Below are positions 15,762-27,100 of a DNA stretch of 64,000 nt, piece after piece. The translations under genes were made by a program, and so were the position numbers. A model generated the notes under the pieces. The model was not told the origin of the DNA and made no database searches. It worked only from the letters and a program-made list of their open reading frames with translations. How positions within the stretch are numbered: position 1 is the first letter of the stretch; every line of letters begins with the position of its first letter. The stretch covers positions 2,108,001 through 2,172,000 of the forward strand of contig CAVRIT010000001.1 of assembly GCA_963721345.1 (NCBI GenBank), in the 5' to 3' direction. Source of the DNA: JACDAN01 sp963721345. GTDB taxonomy: Bacteria > Actinomycetota > Thermoleophilia > Gaiellales > Gaiellaceae.

Positions 15762-17687
15762 TCAGGCTTCGGCGACGAGGCGCTCGGGCTCGAGTTCGCC
15801 GGCGAGCGACCCGTCCGCGTAGCGGTCGTGCCAGAGCGAGAACGTGAGCAACGCCCAGATCTTGCGGCTGTTGTCGACGCGGCCCGCGGTGTGCTCGTCC
15901 ATCAGTCGCCCGACGGCGTCGGGGCTGAAGAAGCCCTGGCGTCGCAGGTTCGCGGGCGAGAGCGCCTCGCGGGTCAGTCCCTGCAGCTCGTCGCGCAGCC
16001 AGTTGCCGATCGGCGGGACGAAGCCCCGCTTCTCGCCCTCGAGGATCTCGCGGGGAAGGAGCGGCTCCGCCGCCCGGCGCAGCAGCCGCTTCTTCGAGAG
16101 CCCGCGGACCTTCATACGAGTGGGCAGCGCCAGCGCCAGCTCGGCCACGACCGGATCGAGCAGTGGAACTCGCGCCTCGAGCGAGTGGGCCATGCTGGCG
16201 CGGTCGGTCTTCACGAGCATGTCGTCGACCATGAACAGGCCGAGGTCGACGCCCATCGTGCGGGCGACCTCGTCCGCCGCTCCCTCGGTCGCCGCGTAGT
16301 GCTCCCGAAGGAGGTCGAGCGGCGCGTCGTCGGTGCGTCGATCGCGCTCGGCGAGCTCCATGCGCTCCTCCGGCGTGAACACCGACTTCCACGCGTAGTG
16401 GCGATGGAGCGTCGAGAGGCTCGCCGAGCGGACGAAGCGCTTCGCCCTCCAGTCGAAGCTGCTCGGCTTCCCGGTCGAGGTCGGCAGCCGCTCCACGAGT
16501 GGCCGGGCGAGCCGGGCGACGGGCGCGAGCCGGCGGGCGAGCCCGTGGGCCGCGTAGTAGTTGTAGCCGCCGAAGAACTCGTCGCCGCCTTCGCCTGAGA
16601 GCGCAACCTTCACGTGACGCCGGGCCAGCTCCGAGACGAGATAGGTCGGGATCGCCGAGGAGTCGGCGAACGGCTCGTCGAACGTCGCCGCCAGGAGCGG
16701 TAGGAGCTTCACCGCGTCGGGACGGACGAGCAGCTCGTGGTGGTCGGTCCCGTAGCGCTCTGCCACGAGCCGCGCCAGGCTGCGCTCGTCGAAGCCGCGG
16801 TCGTCGAAGCCGATCGTGAAGGTGCGCACGGGGGAGGCGACCTCGGAGGCAAGCGCTGCGAGGGTGCACGAGTCCACGCCGCCCGAAAGCAGCACCCCGA
16901 CGGGGACGTCGGCGATCAGGTGTGCGCGCACGGAGTCGCGTAGCCGTTCGCGCAGCTCCTCGGCGAGCTCCTCCTCGCTGCCACGCCGGAGCTCGCTTGT
17001 CGGTGCGGGCCGCGGCCGCGCATAGCGCTCGATGCGAACATCGGTTGGCCGGTCTGCGTCCCAGATCAGCACGCTGCCCGGGGGAAGCTTGCGCGCCTCG
17101 CGGAAGATCGAGTACGGCGCGGGGACGAAGCTGAACGCGAGGTACGCGTCGACGGCCTCGGGGTCGATCTCGCGCGAGAAGTCCGGCTGCTCGAGCAGAG
17201 CCTTGAGCTCCGAGGCGAAGGAGAGGGAGGTCCCGGTGTGCCGGTAGTACATCGGCTTGATCCCGAAGCGGTCACGGGCGACGACGAGCCGCCGGCGCTT
17301 TGCATCCCACACGGCGACTGCGAACATCCCGCGCAGGTCCTCCGCGAACGCCGTGCCGCGCTCCTCGTAGAGGTGGGCCATCACCTCCGTGTCGCCCTTC
17401 GTGCGGAACGTGTGCCCCTTCGCACGCAGGCCGTCGCGCAACTCCTGGAAGTTGTAGATCTCGCCGTTCTGGACGACCGTGACGCTGCCGTCCTCGTTCC
17501 CGAGCGGCTGGTCGCCCGTCTCGAGGTCGATGATCGAGAGCCGGCGCGCCGCGATGCCGACCGCGCCGTCGACGTGCGTGCCGCCGCTGTCGGGACCGCG
17601 GTGGAGCAGTGCGTCGTTCATGCGCCCGAGGAGCGCTGCATCCACGGGCTCGCCGCGGAGCGAAACCAGGCCGCAAATCCCGCACAT
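15762..17687 (-). CDS. asnB: Glutamine-dependent asparagine synthase-like amidotransferase
   Basis: 641 residues. MCGICGLVSL gives the N-terminal nucleophile Cys2 of class II glutamine amidotransferases, with RLSIIDLETGDQP and NGEIYNF supporting the glutaminase domain. VGVLLSGGVDS is the ATP-pyrophosphatase P-loop and ALSGEGGDEFFGGYNYY the following synthetase motif. All key residues are present, so it may make asparagine. In polysaccharide loci such paralogues are often thought to amidate uronic acids or similar sugars, and the position here fits that. Its 3' end is 6 bp from the convergent LamG gene; it is divergent from a deacetylase. Confidence 0.9.
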   Translation of the reverse strand: MCGICGLVSLRGEPVDAALLGRMNDALLHRGPDSGGTHVDGAVGIAARRLSIIDLETGDQPLGNEDGSVTVVQNGEIYNFQELRDGLRAKGHTFRTKGDTEVMAHLYEERGTAFAEDLRGMFAVAVWDAKRRRLVVARDRFGIKPMYYRHTGTSLSFASELKALLEQPDFSREIDPEAVDAYLAFSFVPAPYSIFREARKLPPGSVLIWDADRPTDVRIERYARPRPAPTSELRRGSEEELAEELRERLRDSVRAHLIADVPVGVLLSGGVDSCTLAALASEVASPVRTFTIGFDDRGFDERSLARLVAERYGTDHHELLVRPDAVKLLPLLAATFDEPFADSSAIPTYLVSELARRHVKVALSGEGGDEFFGGYNYYAAHGLARRLAPVARLARPLVERLPTSTGKPSSFDWRAKRFVRSASLSTLHRHYAWKSVFTPEERMELAERDRRTDDAPLDLLREHYAATEGAADEVARTMGVDLGLFMVDDMLVKTDRASMAHSLEARVPLLDPVVAELALALPTRMKVRGLSKKRLLRRAAEPLLPREILEGEKRGFVPPIGNWLRDELQGLTREALSPANLRRQGFFSPDAVGRLMDEHTAGRVDNSRKIWALLTFSLWHDRYADGSLAGELEPERLVAEA

Positions 17688-17744
17688 GAGCCCATTGTAC
17701 GAACGGCTCGAGTCGGTCAGGAGCGCGCTCTATAGTCGGACACC

Positions 17745-18524
17745 GTGGGCGGTGTCTGGCTCATGTACCACGACGTGTATGTGGGCGAGCCGGCGGCAGA
17801 GGCATCCGCGGGCGCCTCGCGCTACCACGTCTCCCGCGACGAGTTCGGCAGGCAGCTCGCGGCGATCGCGCAGGCCGGTGTGGCGGTGCGAACCGTCGGC
17901 GACTGGATCGCGGCGCCGAACGACCGGTCCCATGTCGCCCTGACCTTCGACGACGGCTGGGCTGGGTCGCTCTCGGCGGGGGTGGAGAGCCTCGTGGAGG
18001 CCGGCCACCGCGCGACGTATTTCGTCACGCGAGACTTCGTCGGCCGGCCGGGCTTCGCGGACGCCGCGCTCCTGCGAGAGGCTCACGCCGCTGGCATGGA
18101 GGTGGGGGCGCACGGCGCGACTCACAGGTTCCTCTCGGAGTGCCCGGAGGCGGAGATCCGCGAGGAGCTCGCGAGCTCCAAGGCGTTCCTCGAGGACCTC
18201 CTCGGCGCGTCTGTCGAGGCCGGGTCGGTGCCGGGCGGCGCGTGGAGCCCGCTGGTGGCCCGAGTGGCTCGGGAGTGCGGCTACCGGGCCCTCTGCACGT
18301 CCCGTCCGGGCGTGAACCGGGCGGAGACCGATCCGATGCAGCTCCGGCGCGTTGCGATCCGGGATGACACCCCGGCCGAGGCGGTTCGTCGTTACGCCGA
18401 GGGCAACCTGGGACGCGAGCGGCTTCGGGCCGCCGCGCTCGAGCTGCCCCGCACGCTGCTCGGCCGCGAGCGCTACGCAGCCTTGCGCGCGCGCCTGCTC
18501 AGCGCTCGTCGGGATCGTGGATGA
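17745..18524 (+). CDS. Polysaccharide deacetylase (second)
   Basis: 259 residues from GTG 17745. NodB motifs: VALTFDDGWAGS (motif 1), VGAHGATHRFL (motif 2, HxxxH) and SVPGGAWSP, a variant of motif 3. The N-terminal WLMYHDVYV segment matches the YHxV beginning of CE4 enzymes. No signal peptide. It probably removes N-acetyl groups from a glycan, as in PgaB/IcaB-type or lipid-linked precursors. It differs from the first deacetylase in sequence, so the locus may deacetylate two substrates. The 3' end overlaps the convergent glycosyltransferase by 26 bp. Confidence 0.88.
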   Translation: MGGVWLMYHDVYVGEPAAEASAGASRYHVSRDEFGRQLAAIAQAGVAVRTVGDWIAAPNDRSHVALTFDDGWAGSLSAGVESLVEAGHRATYFVTRDFVGRPGFADAALLREAHAAGMEVGAHGATHRFLSECPEAEIREELASSKAFLEDLLGASVEAGSVPGGAWSPLVARVARECGYRALCTSRPGVNRAETDPMQLRRVAIRDDTPAEAVRRYAEGNLGRERLRAAALELPRTLLGRERYAALRARLLSARRDRG

Positions 18525-19681
18525 AGCGCGCGACGCGCTCGGCCTGGACGTCGAGCGTCCGCGAGCGCGCAAGCTCGATCCCCTGCTGAATCAGGCGCGT
18601 CCGTAGGGCGGGATCGTCCGCCAGCCGCAGGATCGCGTCGATGAGCGCGTCGAGGTCTTCCGGCGGGACGAGGAGCGCCGCCGCCCCGTCGTCGAGCGCC
18701 TCGCGGACGCCGCCGACGTCCGTCGCCACGACCGGCGCTCCCGATGCGAGCGCCTCGGTCAGCACCTGGGGGACGCCCTCGGTGAAGGAGACGTGCACGA
18801 AGGCATGCGCTCCCCGGTAGTGCGGGAGCAGCTCGGGGAACGGCAGATAGCCGAGGAGCTCGAGGCGTTCTTCGACGCCGAGCTTCTTCGCGCGCCGGCG
18901 GACGTCGTCCACGAGTGGGCCCTCGCCGGCCCAGCGGAGGCGGAAGACGCCGGGCCGCCGGCGCTCGAGCTCGGCCAGCGCCTCGACGAGCAGCAGCGGG
19001 TTCTTCTCCGCGTCGATCCGACCTGCCGTGAAGAGCGTCACGTCGTGCGTCCAGTCGCGTTCCGGCGGCGCCGCCACCACCGCGTCGCTCGGGACGAGCG
19101 ACGGGGCGATCGTCAACACGCGCGCGCCTCCGTAGCGCCGTGCGTTCGCCTCGCCGACGACGGTCGCCTGGTGACGCCGAGCAAGGCCGGCGGTGGAGCC
19201 CGTCCATCGCGTCGATCGCGGTGAGGAACGGCTTCCAGCGCCCGCTCGGTAGCCGAGCGCGGTAGTACGACGGCGTGTCCTGGCGCACGCCGAGGACGAT
19301 CCGCTTCCGACGCAGCATGGCCAGCGCTACGAGCAGCAGCTCGAAGGGGTGCGGGCCGAAGGTCCAGACCGCGTCCAGGTCGCCGAGACCGCGCCAGAAC
19401 GCGCCGATCGTCCGAAAGCTCGCCCTCAGCGCGCTCGCCGGACGGCGGAGCCCGCCGTAGTCCGGGAGCCGGACCACCCGCGTGTCGGCCGGAAGCAGCG
19501 AGCCGAGGTCGGCGCCGTCCGCCTCCACGATCCGCGCGAACACCGCGAACGACTCGAAATGTCCTCCGACCTCGGCGACGAAGCGAAAGAAGGGCGCATC
19601 GGCCGGATCCGGGGCCAGGCGCAGGCCGTCACCGGTCTCCACGAGCCGGAAGGGGCCGTCCTGATAGACGCCGAGTCTCAT
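18499..19681 (-). CDS. GT4-like (GT-B) glycosyltransferase, interrupted by one frameshift
   Basis: About 393 residues when restored. N-terminal part from ATG 19681 (MRLGVYQDGPFRLVETGDG; an ATG at 19702 is also in frame) has the first Rossmann lobe, including VWTFGPHPFELLLVALAML. The C-terminal part has the GT-B donor lobe: TLFTAGRIDAEKNPLLLVEA, GYLPFPELLPHYRGAHAFVH and FTEGVPQVLTEALASGAPVV (the EX7E-type site). Deleting one G from a GGG at about 19206 joins them as AMDGSTAGLARRHQATVVGEA. It probably adds a sugar to the repeat unit using a nucleotide-sugar donor. It is divergent from the Wzz/BY-kinase gene with a 55-bp gap. Confidence 0.8.
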
Positions 19682-19736
19682 CTCAAGCCGTTTCGGGTGC
19701 AACAGGTGTGACGCGTCCTACAATGAATGAAGGGGC

Positions 19737-21119
19737 GTGCACTCTTCAGAATCAGCGTTGCGGCAGTACCTGAGGACGGTCAAGCGTCAAGCTTGGCTTG
19801 TCATCCTCGTGCCGACGCTCGTGGTGGCCGCCATGTTCCTGGTCTCCAAGACCCAGGATCCGATCTACCGGGCGTCGATGACGCTCTTGGTGGGTCAGCA
19901 GGAGCCCAAAGGTCTGCCGGAGCTCGGCGATCATTCGCTCACGCGCAACATGACGACGCTGCTCGAGAGCGACTTCGTCACGCGCACCGTGATCCGGAAC
20001 CTCGGGCTCGATCTGAGCGCCGAGGAGTTCAAGGAGCGGCTTTCCGTCGATGTTCTCCCGGAGACTGCAGTTCTGGACGTCAGTTACGACTCGACGGACC
20101 CACAGCTCGCGCTCAATGTGATCAGGGAGATCCGCCGGGTGTACCCGCGTCGCTTGCAGGAGACGCTTGGCACGCGCCAGCCTGGAGAGCCACGCGTGAC
20201 CGGCTCGTTCGACCTCGTCGTCCGCATCTTCGACCTGCCCCACGTCCAGGCCGATCCGGTCGGGCCCAAGACCGGGACGAACATCATCTTCGGCATCATC
20301 GCCGGCCTGGCGCTCGGCCTCCTGCTCGCGGTGGCGCGCGAAGCTCTCGACTCGCGCATCCGCGAGCCCAAGGAAGCCGAGGAGTGGTTCGGCGCGCCGA
20401 TCGTCGGGACGCTGCCCAAGGGCATGACGTCTGGCCCGCCGCCGGGCGTCGGTCCCCGCCGCCGCGGCGGCGAAGCGAGGCGAACGGCCTCGCTTGACCT
20501 CCTGCGTGCGCGCCTCGAGTTCTCGCAGGGCGGAATCCACGGCCCGACCATCCTCGTCGCAGACTCCGGGCCAGAGTCCGGCAAGTCCGCTGTCGCTGCC
20601 AACCTCGGCGCGGCGCTGGCGAGGGGAGGCAGGAAGGTCGTGCTCGTCGATGCGGACACGCGCCGGCCGCGCCTGCACCGCGCGCTCGGCGTGAACGCGA
20701 CGGGCGAGCAACCTGGCCTCGTCGACTTCGTCGAGGGCCAGGCCAAGCTCGAGGATGCACTGATGGAGATCGAGATCGCGCAGCCGGGATCGAATGGCGC
20801 GGGCCCGACCGAGCAACCAGGGCGCCTCGAGCTGCTCACCAGCGGGAGTGCGCCTGCGCCGCTCGGCGACTCGCTCACGCCGGAGGCCGTTTCCGACCTG
20901 ATCTCCCGGCTGCTCCAGCGGGCCGACTACGTGATCTTCGACTCGCCGCCGCTGCTCGTCGCAGAGTCGTATCCGCTCGCCGTCCAGTCCGACAACGTCC
21001 TCGTTGTCGCGCGCCGAGGCAAGACGACGAAGGATCAGGCGGAGTGGGTCAGATCGACCCTCGCCGAGCTCGGCGTCGACAAGGTCGGCGTCGTGATGAC
21101 GGACTCCGGCCCCGCCTGA
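19737..21119 (+). CDS. Fused Wzz-type chain-length determinant / BY-kinase
   Basis: 460 residues from GTG 19737 with AGGGG just before. An N-terminal Wzz domain lies between two membrane helices (LVILVPTLVVAAMFLV and IIFGIIAGLALGLLLAV). A CpsD/BY-kinase-like ATPase follows: P-loop DSGPESGKSAVAANL, Walker A' VLVDADTRRPRL, and Walker B YVIFDSPPLLVAES. Such proteins control length and export of capsular or exopolysaccharide with the Wzx/Wzy machinery. The usual Tyr-rich C-terminal cluster is absent (the protein ends GVVMTDSGPA), so autophosphorylation-based control may be missing or act through another protein. The stop is 3 bp from the convergent giant gene. Confidence 0.85.
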   Translation: MHSSESALRQYLRTVKRQAWLVILVPTLVVAAMFLVSKTQDPIYRASMTLLVGQQEPKGLPELGDHSLTRNMTTLLESDFVTRTVIRNLGLDLSAEEFKERLSVDVLPETAVLDVSYDSTDPQLALNVIREIRRVYPRRLQETLGTRQPGEPRVTGSFDLVVRIFDLPHVQADPVGPKTGTNIIFGIIAGLALGLLLAVAREALDSRIREPKEAEEWFGAPIVGTLPKGMTSGPPPGVGPRRRGGEARRTASLDLLRARLEFSQGGIHGPTILVADSGPESGKSAVAANLGAALARGGRKVVLVDADTRRPRLHRALGVNATGEQPGLVDFVEGQAKLEDALMEIEIAQPGSNGAGPTEQPGRLELLTSGSAPAPLGDSLTPEAVSDLISRLLQRADYVIFDSPPLLVAESYPLAVQSDNVLVVARRGKTTKDQAEWVRSTLAELGVDKVGVVMTDSGPA

Positions 21120-21122
21120 GAC

Positions 21123-24100
21123 TCAGCGCTCGTAGGCGCCGATGTCGTAGCCGAGGCCCCGCGGTCGCGCCGTGCCTGCGTAGTCCACGGTGACCGAGCT
21201 CAGCGTCTCGCCGGCGTCGATCGCCGGGGAGGTCGCCTGGAGCCGGAAGTCTGACGGCGGGTTGACGAGGAGCGGGTTCGTGTTGATCTGGTTGGACGAG
21301 AGCGTCATGCCGCCCGGCGTCGACCCCTGGTCGTGCATCGCGGTGCCCCGCGTGATGTTGCGGCTGACCGCGATCGACCCGCTGAAGCCGGCGGCCTCGA
21401 TCGTCTGGCCGCCCTGGGGGTTCCAGAAGATGTTGTTCTTGATCGACGAGTTCGTGATCGAGGCGTCCAGGACGATGCACGTGTACGACTTGCTCTCGTT
21501 GCAGAACGCGAACGTGTTGTTCAGGACGTGGACGTTGTCGAGGCTGCCCGGATAGAACTGCACGCCCCACCCGTGATGGGTGTCGTGGAAGATGTTGTTG
21601 CGGATCGTGACGTTGCCCGCGCCGCCGCCCCCGGCGCCGCCGCCGTTCAGGTACATCCCGTGGTCGAGCGTGATCGTCGTCGTGCCGCAGCCGTTCTCGC
21701 CGACGAAGAAGCGGCCGATGTCGTGGATCAGGTTGTTCTCAACGACGATGCTCCCGCCGCTCTTGCCGGTCTGGACGAAGATCCCGACCTGACCGTTCGT
21801 GTTGCCGGAGTTCGCGCAGACGCGGCCGATGTGGTGGATGTGGTTGCCGACGATCTGGGAGTGTTTGCCGCCGTCGTAGAGGTCGATTCCGCTCGCCGAG
21901 CCGCGCGGGCTGCCGACGGTGCCGACGTCCGAGACCTCGAAGCCCTCGACTCGGACGTAGTCGGCGCCGGCGAGCGTGATGCCCTCGCCGACCTCGTTGT
22001 CGTTGCCCCACATGTGCGCGCCCCAGCGGTTGCGGGAGACGAACGTGATCCACTTCGAGGCCGTGCCGCTGCCCGTGATCCGCATCACGTTCCCGTCGGT
22101 GTTGCTCTCCGTATAGACGCCATCCTCGAACACGACCACGTCGCCCGGCGAGACCGAGATCCCGCCTGAGCCGAAGACGCCCGAGCCCCAGGTGAGCGGC
22201 GTGACCGTGATCACGCTGCCCGTGCAGTAGCCGGGCGGCGGCGTCGTCAGCAGCGTGGGGCAGGTGCCGGGCGGTGGCGGAGGCGGCGGAGGAGGAGGCG
22301 GCGGCGGCGGCGGAGGTGGCGGCGGCGGAGGCGGAGGCGGAGGCGGAGGAGGAGGCGGCGGAGGGGGCGGGGGCGGAGGCGGTGGGGAGACCACGCCGCC
22401 GTACTCGTAGGCGCCGGAGTCGTAGGCGCCGCCCTGGGGCCGCGACGCGCCCTCGTAGTCGAGCGTCACGCCGAGCGACGCGAGGTTGGCGCCGGCGTTG
22501 ATCGCCGGCGAGCTCGCCTGCAGGCGGAAGCCGCCCGTCAGCGGCGATGCCGGGTCGACGAGCTTCGGGTCGGTGTTCCACTGGTTTGCCGACTCGGTGA
22601 CGCCCGACGGCGCCGTTGCGCCGCTCGAGCAGTTCGCGCCGCTCGCGAGCATCCCGCTGCGAGACACGTTGTTCGTGACCGCCACGTTCGTGAGCGTCTC
22701 GAGGTCCCACGCCCAGAAGAACTCGTTCGGCGGGTTGTCCGAGACGTTGTTGCGCAGCTCGAAGTCGACCATGCCCGCGTCGGTGAACACCTGCGTCCGC
22801 CGGCAGTACGGGTTCCCGACCGAGAACGTGTTGTTGACGACCTTGAGGCCGACCGAGACGCCGCTGTACACGTACACGCCCCAGCCGTTCTCGAGCCGGT
22901 AGAAGAGGTTGTTCCGGATCCTGGCGTTGTCGCCGCCCGGATCCTGGAGGTAGATGCCGGTGTCGCTGTTCTTGTACTTGTTGAACGTGCCCGAGTAGGT
23001 GCAGCCGTTCTCACCCGGGTCATGACGCCCGATGTCGTAGATCAGGTTGTTCTCGACTACGACGCCGGCCCGCTGCACGAAGACACCGGTCTGCGCGCGG
23101 ATGGTCGTGTTGCAGAAGCGGCTGATGTCGTGGATCGAGTTGCCGACGACCTGAGCGTTGTCGCCGCCCAGCCGGAGGTTCACGCCCGACGCCGACGGCG
23201 CGGCGATCCCGTCGTCGGCCGCGCTGCCGAACCCGTAGACGTCGAAGCCCTCGATCCGGACGTTCGCCACGCCGCTCGCGAGGTCGAACCCGTAGCGCTT
23301 GGTGTTCGTCTGGCCGTCGATCTTCGCGCCCCACCGGTTGCGTGAGACGAAGGTGACGTAGGCGCCCGCCGTGCCGCCCGAGTTCACGTGGACGACCGTG
23401 CCGTCGGTGCCCGCGTCGCGGTAGACCCCGTCCTCGAAGACCACGACGTCGCCGGGCGTGACGGTGATCCCGCCCGACCCGAACACGCCCGTGCCGAACG
23501 TGAGCGGCGTGACCGTGATCACGTCGCCCGTGCAGTAACCCGGCGGTGCAGCCGTGAGCAGCGTCGGACAGGTGCCCGGCGGCGGAGGCGGCGGCGGTGG
23601 CGGCGGCGGCGGTGGCGGTGGCGGCGGAGGCGGAGGCGGCGGTGGCGGGGGAGGCGGAGGCGGCGGAGGCGGAGGCGGAGGCGGAGGCGGCGGAGGCGGA
23701 GGCGGAGGCGGAGGCGGAGGCGGAGAGCCGCCGGTGTGCTCGAATGCGCCGGCCTCCGGGCCCGAGCCGAACGTCCGCCCGTTGCCGTCGTGGTCGGTCG
23801 TCGGCGAGTACGCGACGACTCCGTAGTCGATCGCCGGGCTACCGGACTGGACGTGGAGGTTCCGCGCGGCGTAGTTCACGAACAGCGGGTCGGTGGTCCG
23901 GTTGCCGCCCGCGTAGCTCAGACCGCTGCAGCCCGGCTGAGTCGAGCCGGAGCCGTTTCCGAAGGTGACGTTGTGATCCGCGACCGAGCTCGTCGGGCAC
24001 GACGAGTCGTGCGAGACCCCGTAGTTGTTGTTGAAGGCGAGCACGTTGTTGTGCACGCGCACCCCGCTGACCCCGCCCGAGCCGCCGACGACGATCCCGG

Positions 24101-27100
24101 AGTGCCCGGCGCCGGTGATCGTGTTGCCGGTGACGATCGCCCGGTCGCCCTTGTCGTAGACCTGCATGCCGAAGCCCTCGGGGTGGTCGTGGATCACGTT
24201 GTTGGCGACCAGGTGGTCGTCGCCCTGCAGGTAGATGCCGTGCGACTGGTGGGCGATCCCCTCGCCGTTGTGGTGGATCCAGTTGCCGAGGATCTGGGCG
24301 TGGTGGGACTCCTCGGCGGTGTAGACGCCCTGGTCGCGCCCGTTGGTCACCTCGTTGCGGGAGACCTCGACGTGGTGGCCGTAGATGTCGACGTTTCCGC
24401 CCGAGGTGCCGGGCGAGTCCTGCAGGCGGAAGCCGCGGAAGCGGAAGTAGGCCCCCGTGGAGCCGACGACGAGCGGATGGCCGCCGGCCGAGTCGACCAC
24501 GGGCTTCTCGCCGGGATAGGCCTCGACCGTGATCGGCGCCGCGGCGGTGCCCGCCCTCGTCATCGACAGGTTCTCGGCGTAGGTGCCTGCCCGGACGAGG
24601 GCGCGCTGGCCTGCTGTCAGCGTCGAGAGCGCCTTCTGGATCGTCCGCCAGGGCTGGGCTGAGCTTCCCGGGTTCGAGTCGGAGCCGGTGGTCGCGACGT
24701 AGAAGGTCGTGCCGGTCGACTCCGCCAGCGGCGCCGGGAGGGCGCTACCCAAGCCGCCAGGCGGCGGGGGCGGCGGGGGTGGCGGAGGCGGCGGAGGCGG
24801 AGGTGGAGGAGGAGGCGGTGGCGGCGGCGGCGGCGGTGGAGGAGGAGGAGGCGGCGGCGGCGGCGGCGGCGGGGGAGGCGGGGGAGGCGGGGGAGGAGGA
24901 GGCGGTGGCGGTGTCGCAACGACGACCCAGTCGTACCGCTCGCGCGTCGACTCCACATTGCCGGCGAGGTCGGTCGCGAGGATCCGCAGATTGTGCGCGC
25001 CGAGCGCGAGACCGGTGTAGGTCTTCGGCGATTCGCACGGCACGTAGTCCGCGCCGTCGGCCCCATGGTCGAGATCACACGTGAACGTGCTGGGCTCGTC
25101 CGCGCTGAACACGAACGTCGCCGTGGTCTCCGTCGTGGTGGCGTCAGGCTTGCTGTCGATCGTCGTGTTCGGCGCGTCGGTGTCGACCGTCCAGCTCCTC
25201 GAGGCCGGCGTCGGGTCGACGTTCTGCGCGGGGTCCTTGGCGCGAACGCGGAACGTGTGGGCGCCGTCCGAAAGGCCGGAGACGGTCGCGGGCGACGTGC
25301 ATACGGCGAAGCCGGCGCCGTCGAGCGAACACTCGAATGTCGACCCGAACTCGTCCGCGGAGAACATGAACTCGGCGCTGTCGCTGTTCGTCAGCGGCGG
25401 CGGCCCGGAGTCGATCGCAGTTTCGGGCGGATCGGTGTCCGGCGGGGGCGGAGGCGGCGGGGGCGGAGGCGGCGGCGGGGTGGCGATCACCGTCCACTCG
25501 GCCTGCGCCGGGCTCTGGTCCGTGTTGCCGGCGGTGTCGGTCGCCCTCACACGGAACGTGTGGGGGCCGAGGCCGAGGCCCGTGTAGCTCTTCGGGGACG
25601 TGCACGTCGACCATCCGGCCGCGTCGAGCTCACACTCGTACGTGCTCGTCTCCGACGCCGAGAAGTTGAAGGTCGCGCTCGTCGACGTCGTCGTCGCGGG
25701 CGGGCCGGAGTCGATCGTCGTCTCAGGCGGCGTCGTGTCCGGCGGCGGAGGCGGAGGCGGCGGCGGCGGAGGCGGAGGCGGAGGCGGCGGCGGAGGCGGC
25801 GGCGGCGGCGGAGGCGGAGGCTGCGGCGCGGTCACCGTCCACGAGTGGCTGGCAGGCGTCAGGTCGAGGTTCCCCGCCGCGTCCCGCGCGCGAACCTGGA
25901 AGGTGTACGAGCCCTCGGCGAGCGAGCTGTAGGTCTTGGGCGACGTGCAACTCGCCCACTGCTCGCCACCGAGCTTGCAGTCGAAGGTGCTGTCCGCCTC
26001 GGAGGACTCGAAGGTGAAGGTCGCGCTCGTCTCCGCCGTGGTCCCTGGCGGCCCCGAGGTGATCGTCGTCTCGGGCGCCGTCGTGTCTGTCTCCACCGTC
26101 CACGTGCGCGACGCCGGGCTGGAGTCCGTGTTCCCGGCGCCGTCCACGGCGCGCACCAGGAGGGTGTGGGTGCCGGCGCTGACCGTGCGCGTGTACGGCG
26201 ACGTGCAGACCGCCCACGCGTCGGCGTCGAGCTTGCAGTGGAACGTCGACGGCTCGGAAGACGTGAACTCGAACGTCGCGCTCGTCGACGACGTCGTGCC
26301 GGACGGGCCGGAGGTGATCGTCGTCTGCGGCGCGACTGTATCGACCGTCCAGGTCTGGCTCGCCGGACTCGGGTCGACGTTGCCCGCGTTGTCGCTCGCA
26401 CGGACTTCGAAGGTGTGGGAGCCGTCAGCGAGGAGCGTGTAGGACTTGGGCGAAGAGCAGGCGCTCCAACTCCCGCCGTCGATGCGGCAGTTGGTCACGC
26501 CAGGCTCGGTGGAGGTGAAGTAGAAGCTCGCCGTCGTCTGGGTAGTCGTTCCCGACGGGCCGGATGTGATCGAGGTGTTCGGCGGCGTCGTGTCGACCGT
26601 CCACGACCAGCCGGCGGGGGTTGCGTCCTCGTTCCCCGCGCCGTCCTTCGCCCGGACCTGGAAGACGTGCTGGCCTTCCGTCACCCACGGATAGTTCTTT
26701 GGCGAGGCACACGCCTCGAACGACGAGTAGTCGAGCGAGCACTGGAACGTCGAGCCGGCCTCGTCCGAGCTGAACGCGAACGTCGCCGACGGGTTGTTCG
26801 TGACGATGCTCGGGCCGGAGTTGATGGACGTTTCCGGCGGATCGGTGTCCGGCGGTGGGGGCGGCGGCGGTGGGGGCGGGGGCGGTGGAGGAGGCGGCGG
26901 CGGAGACGAGCAGGCCACGGTCGAGGCCGAGATGGACGCCCGCGCCGAGCGGTTTCCCGCCTGGTCGAACGCGTCGACCGCGAGGTTGTGCGTCGTGCTG
27001 CAGGCGAGCCCTCCGAAGGTGTACGAGGTGCCCGCGGCCGACCCGAGCAGCGCGCCGTTGCGGTAGAGGCCGTAGCCGGCGACGCCGGTGTTGTCCGAGG

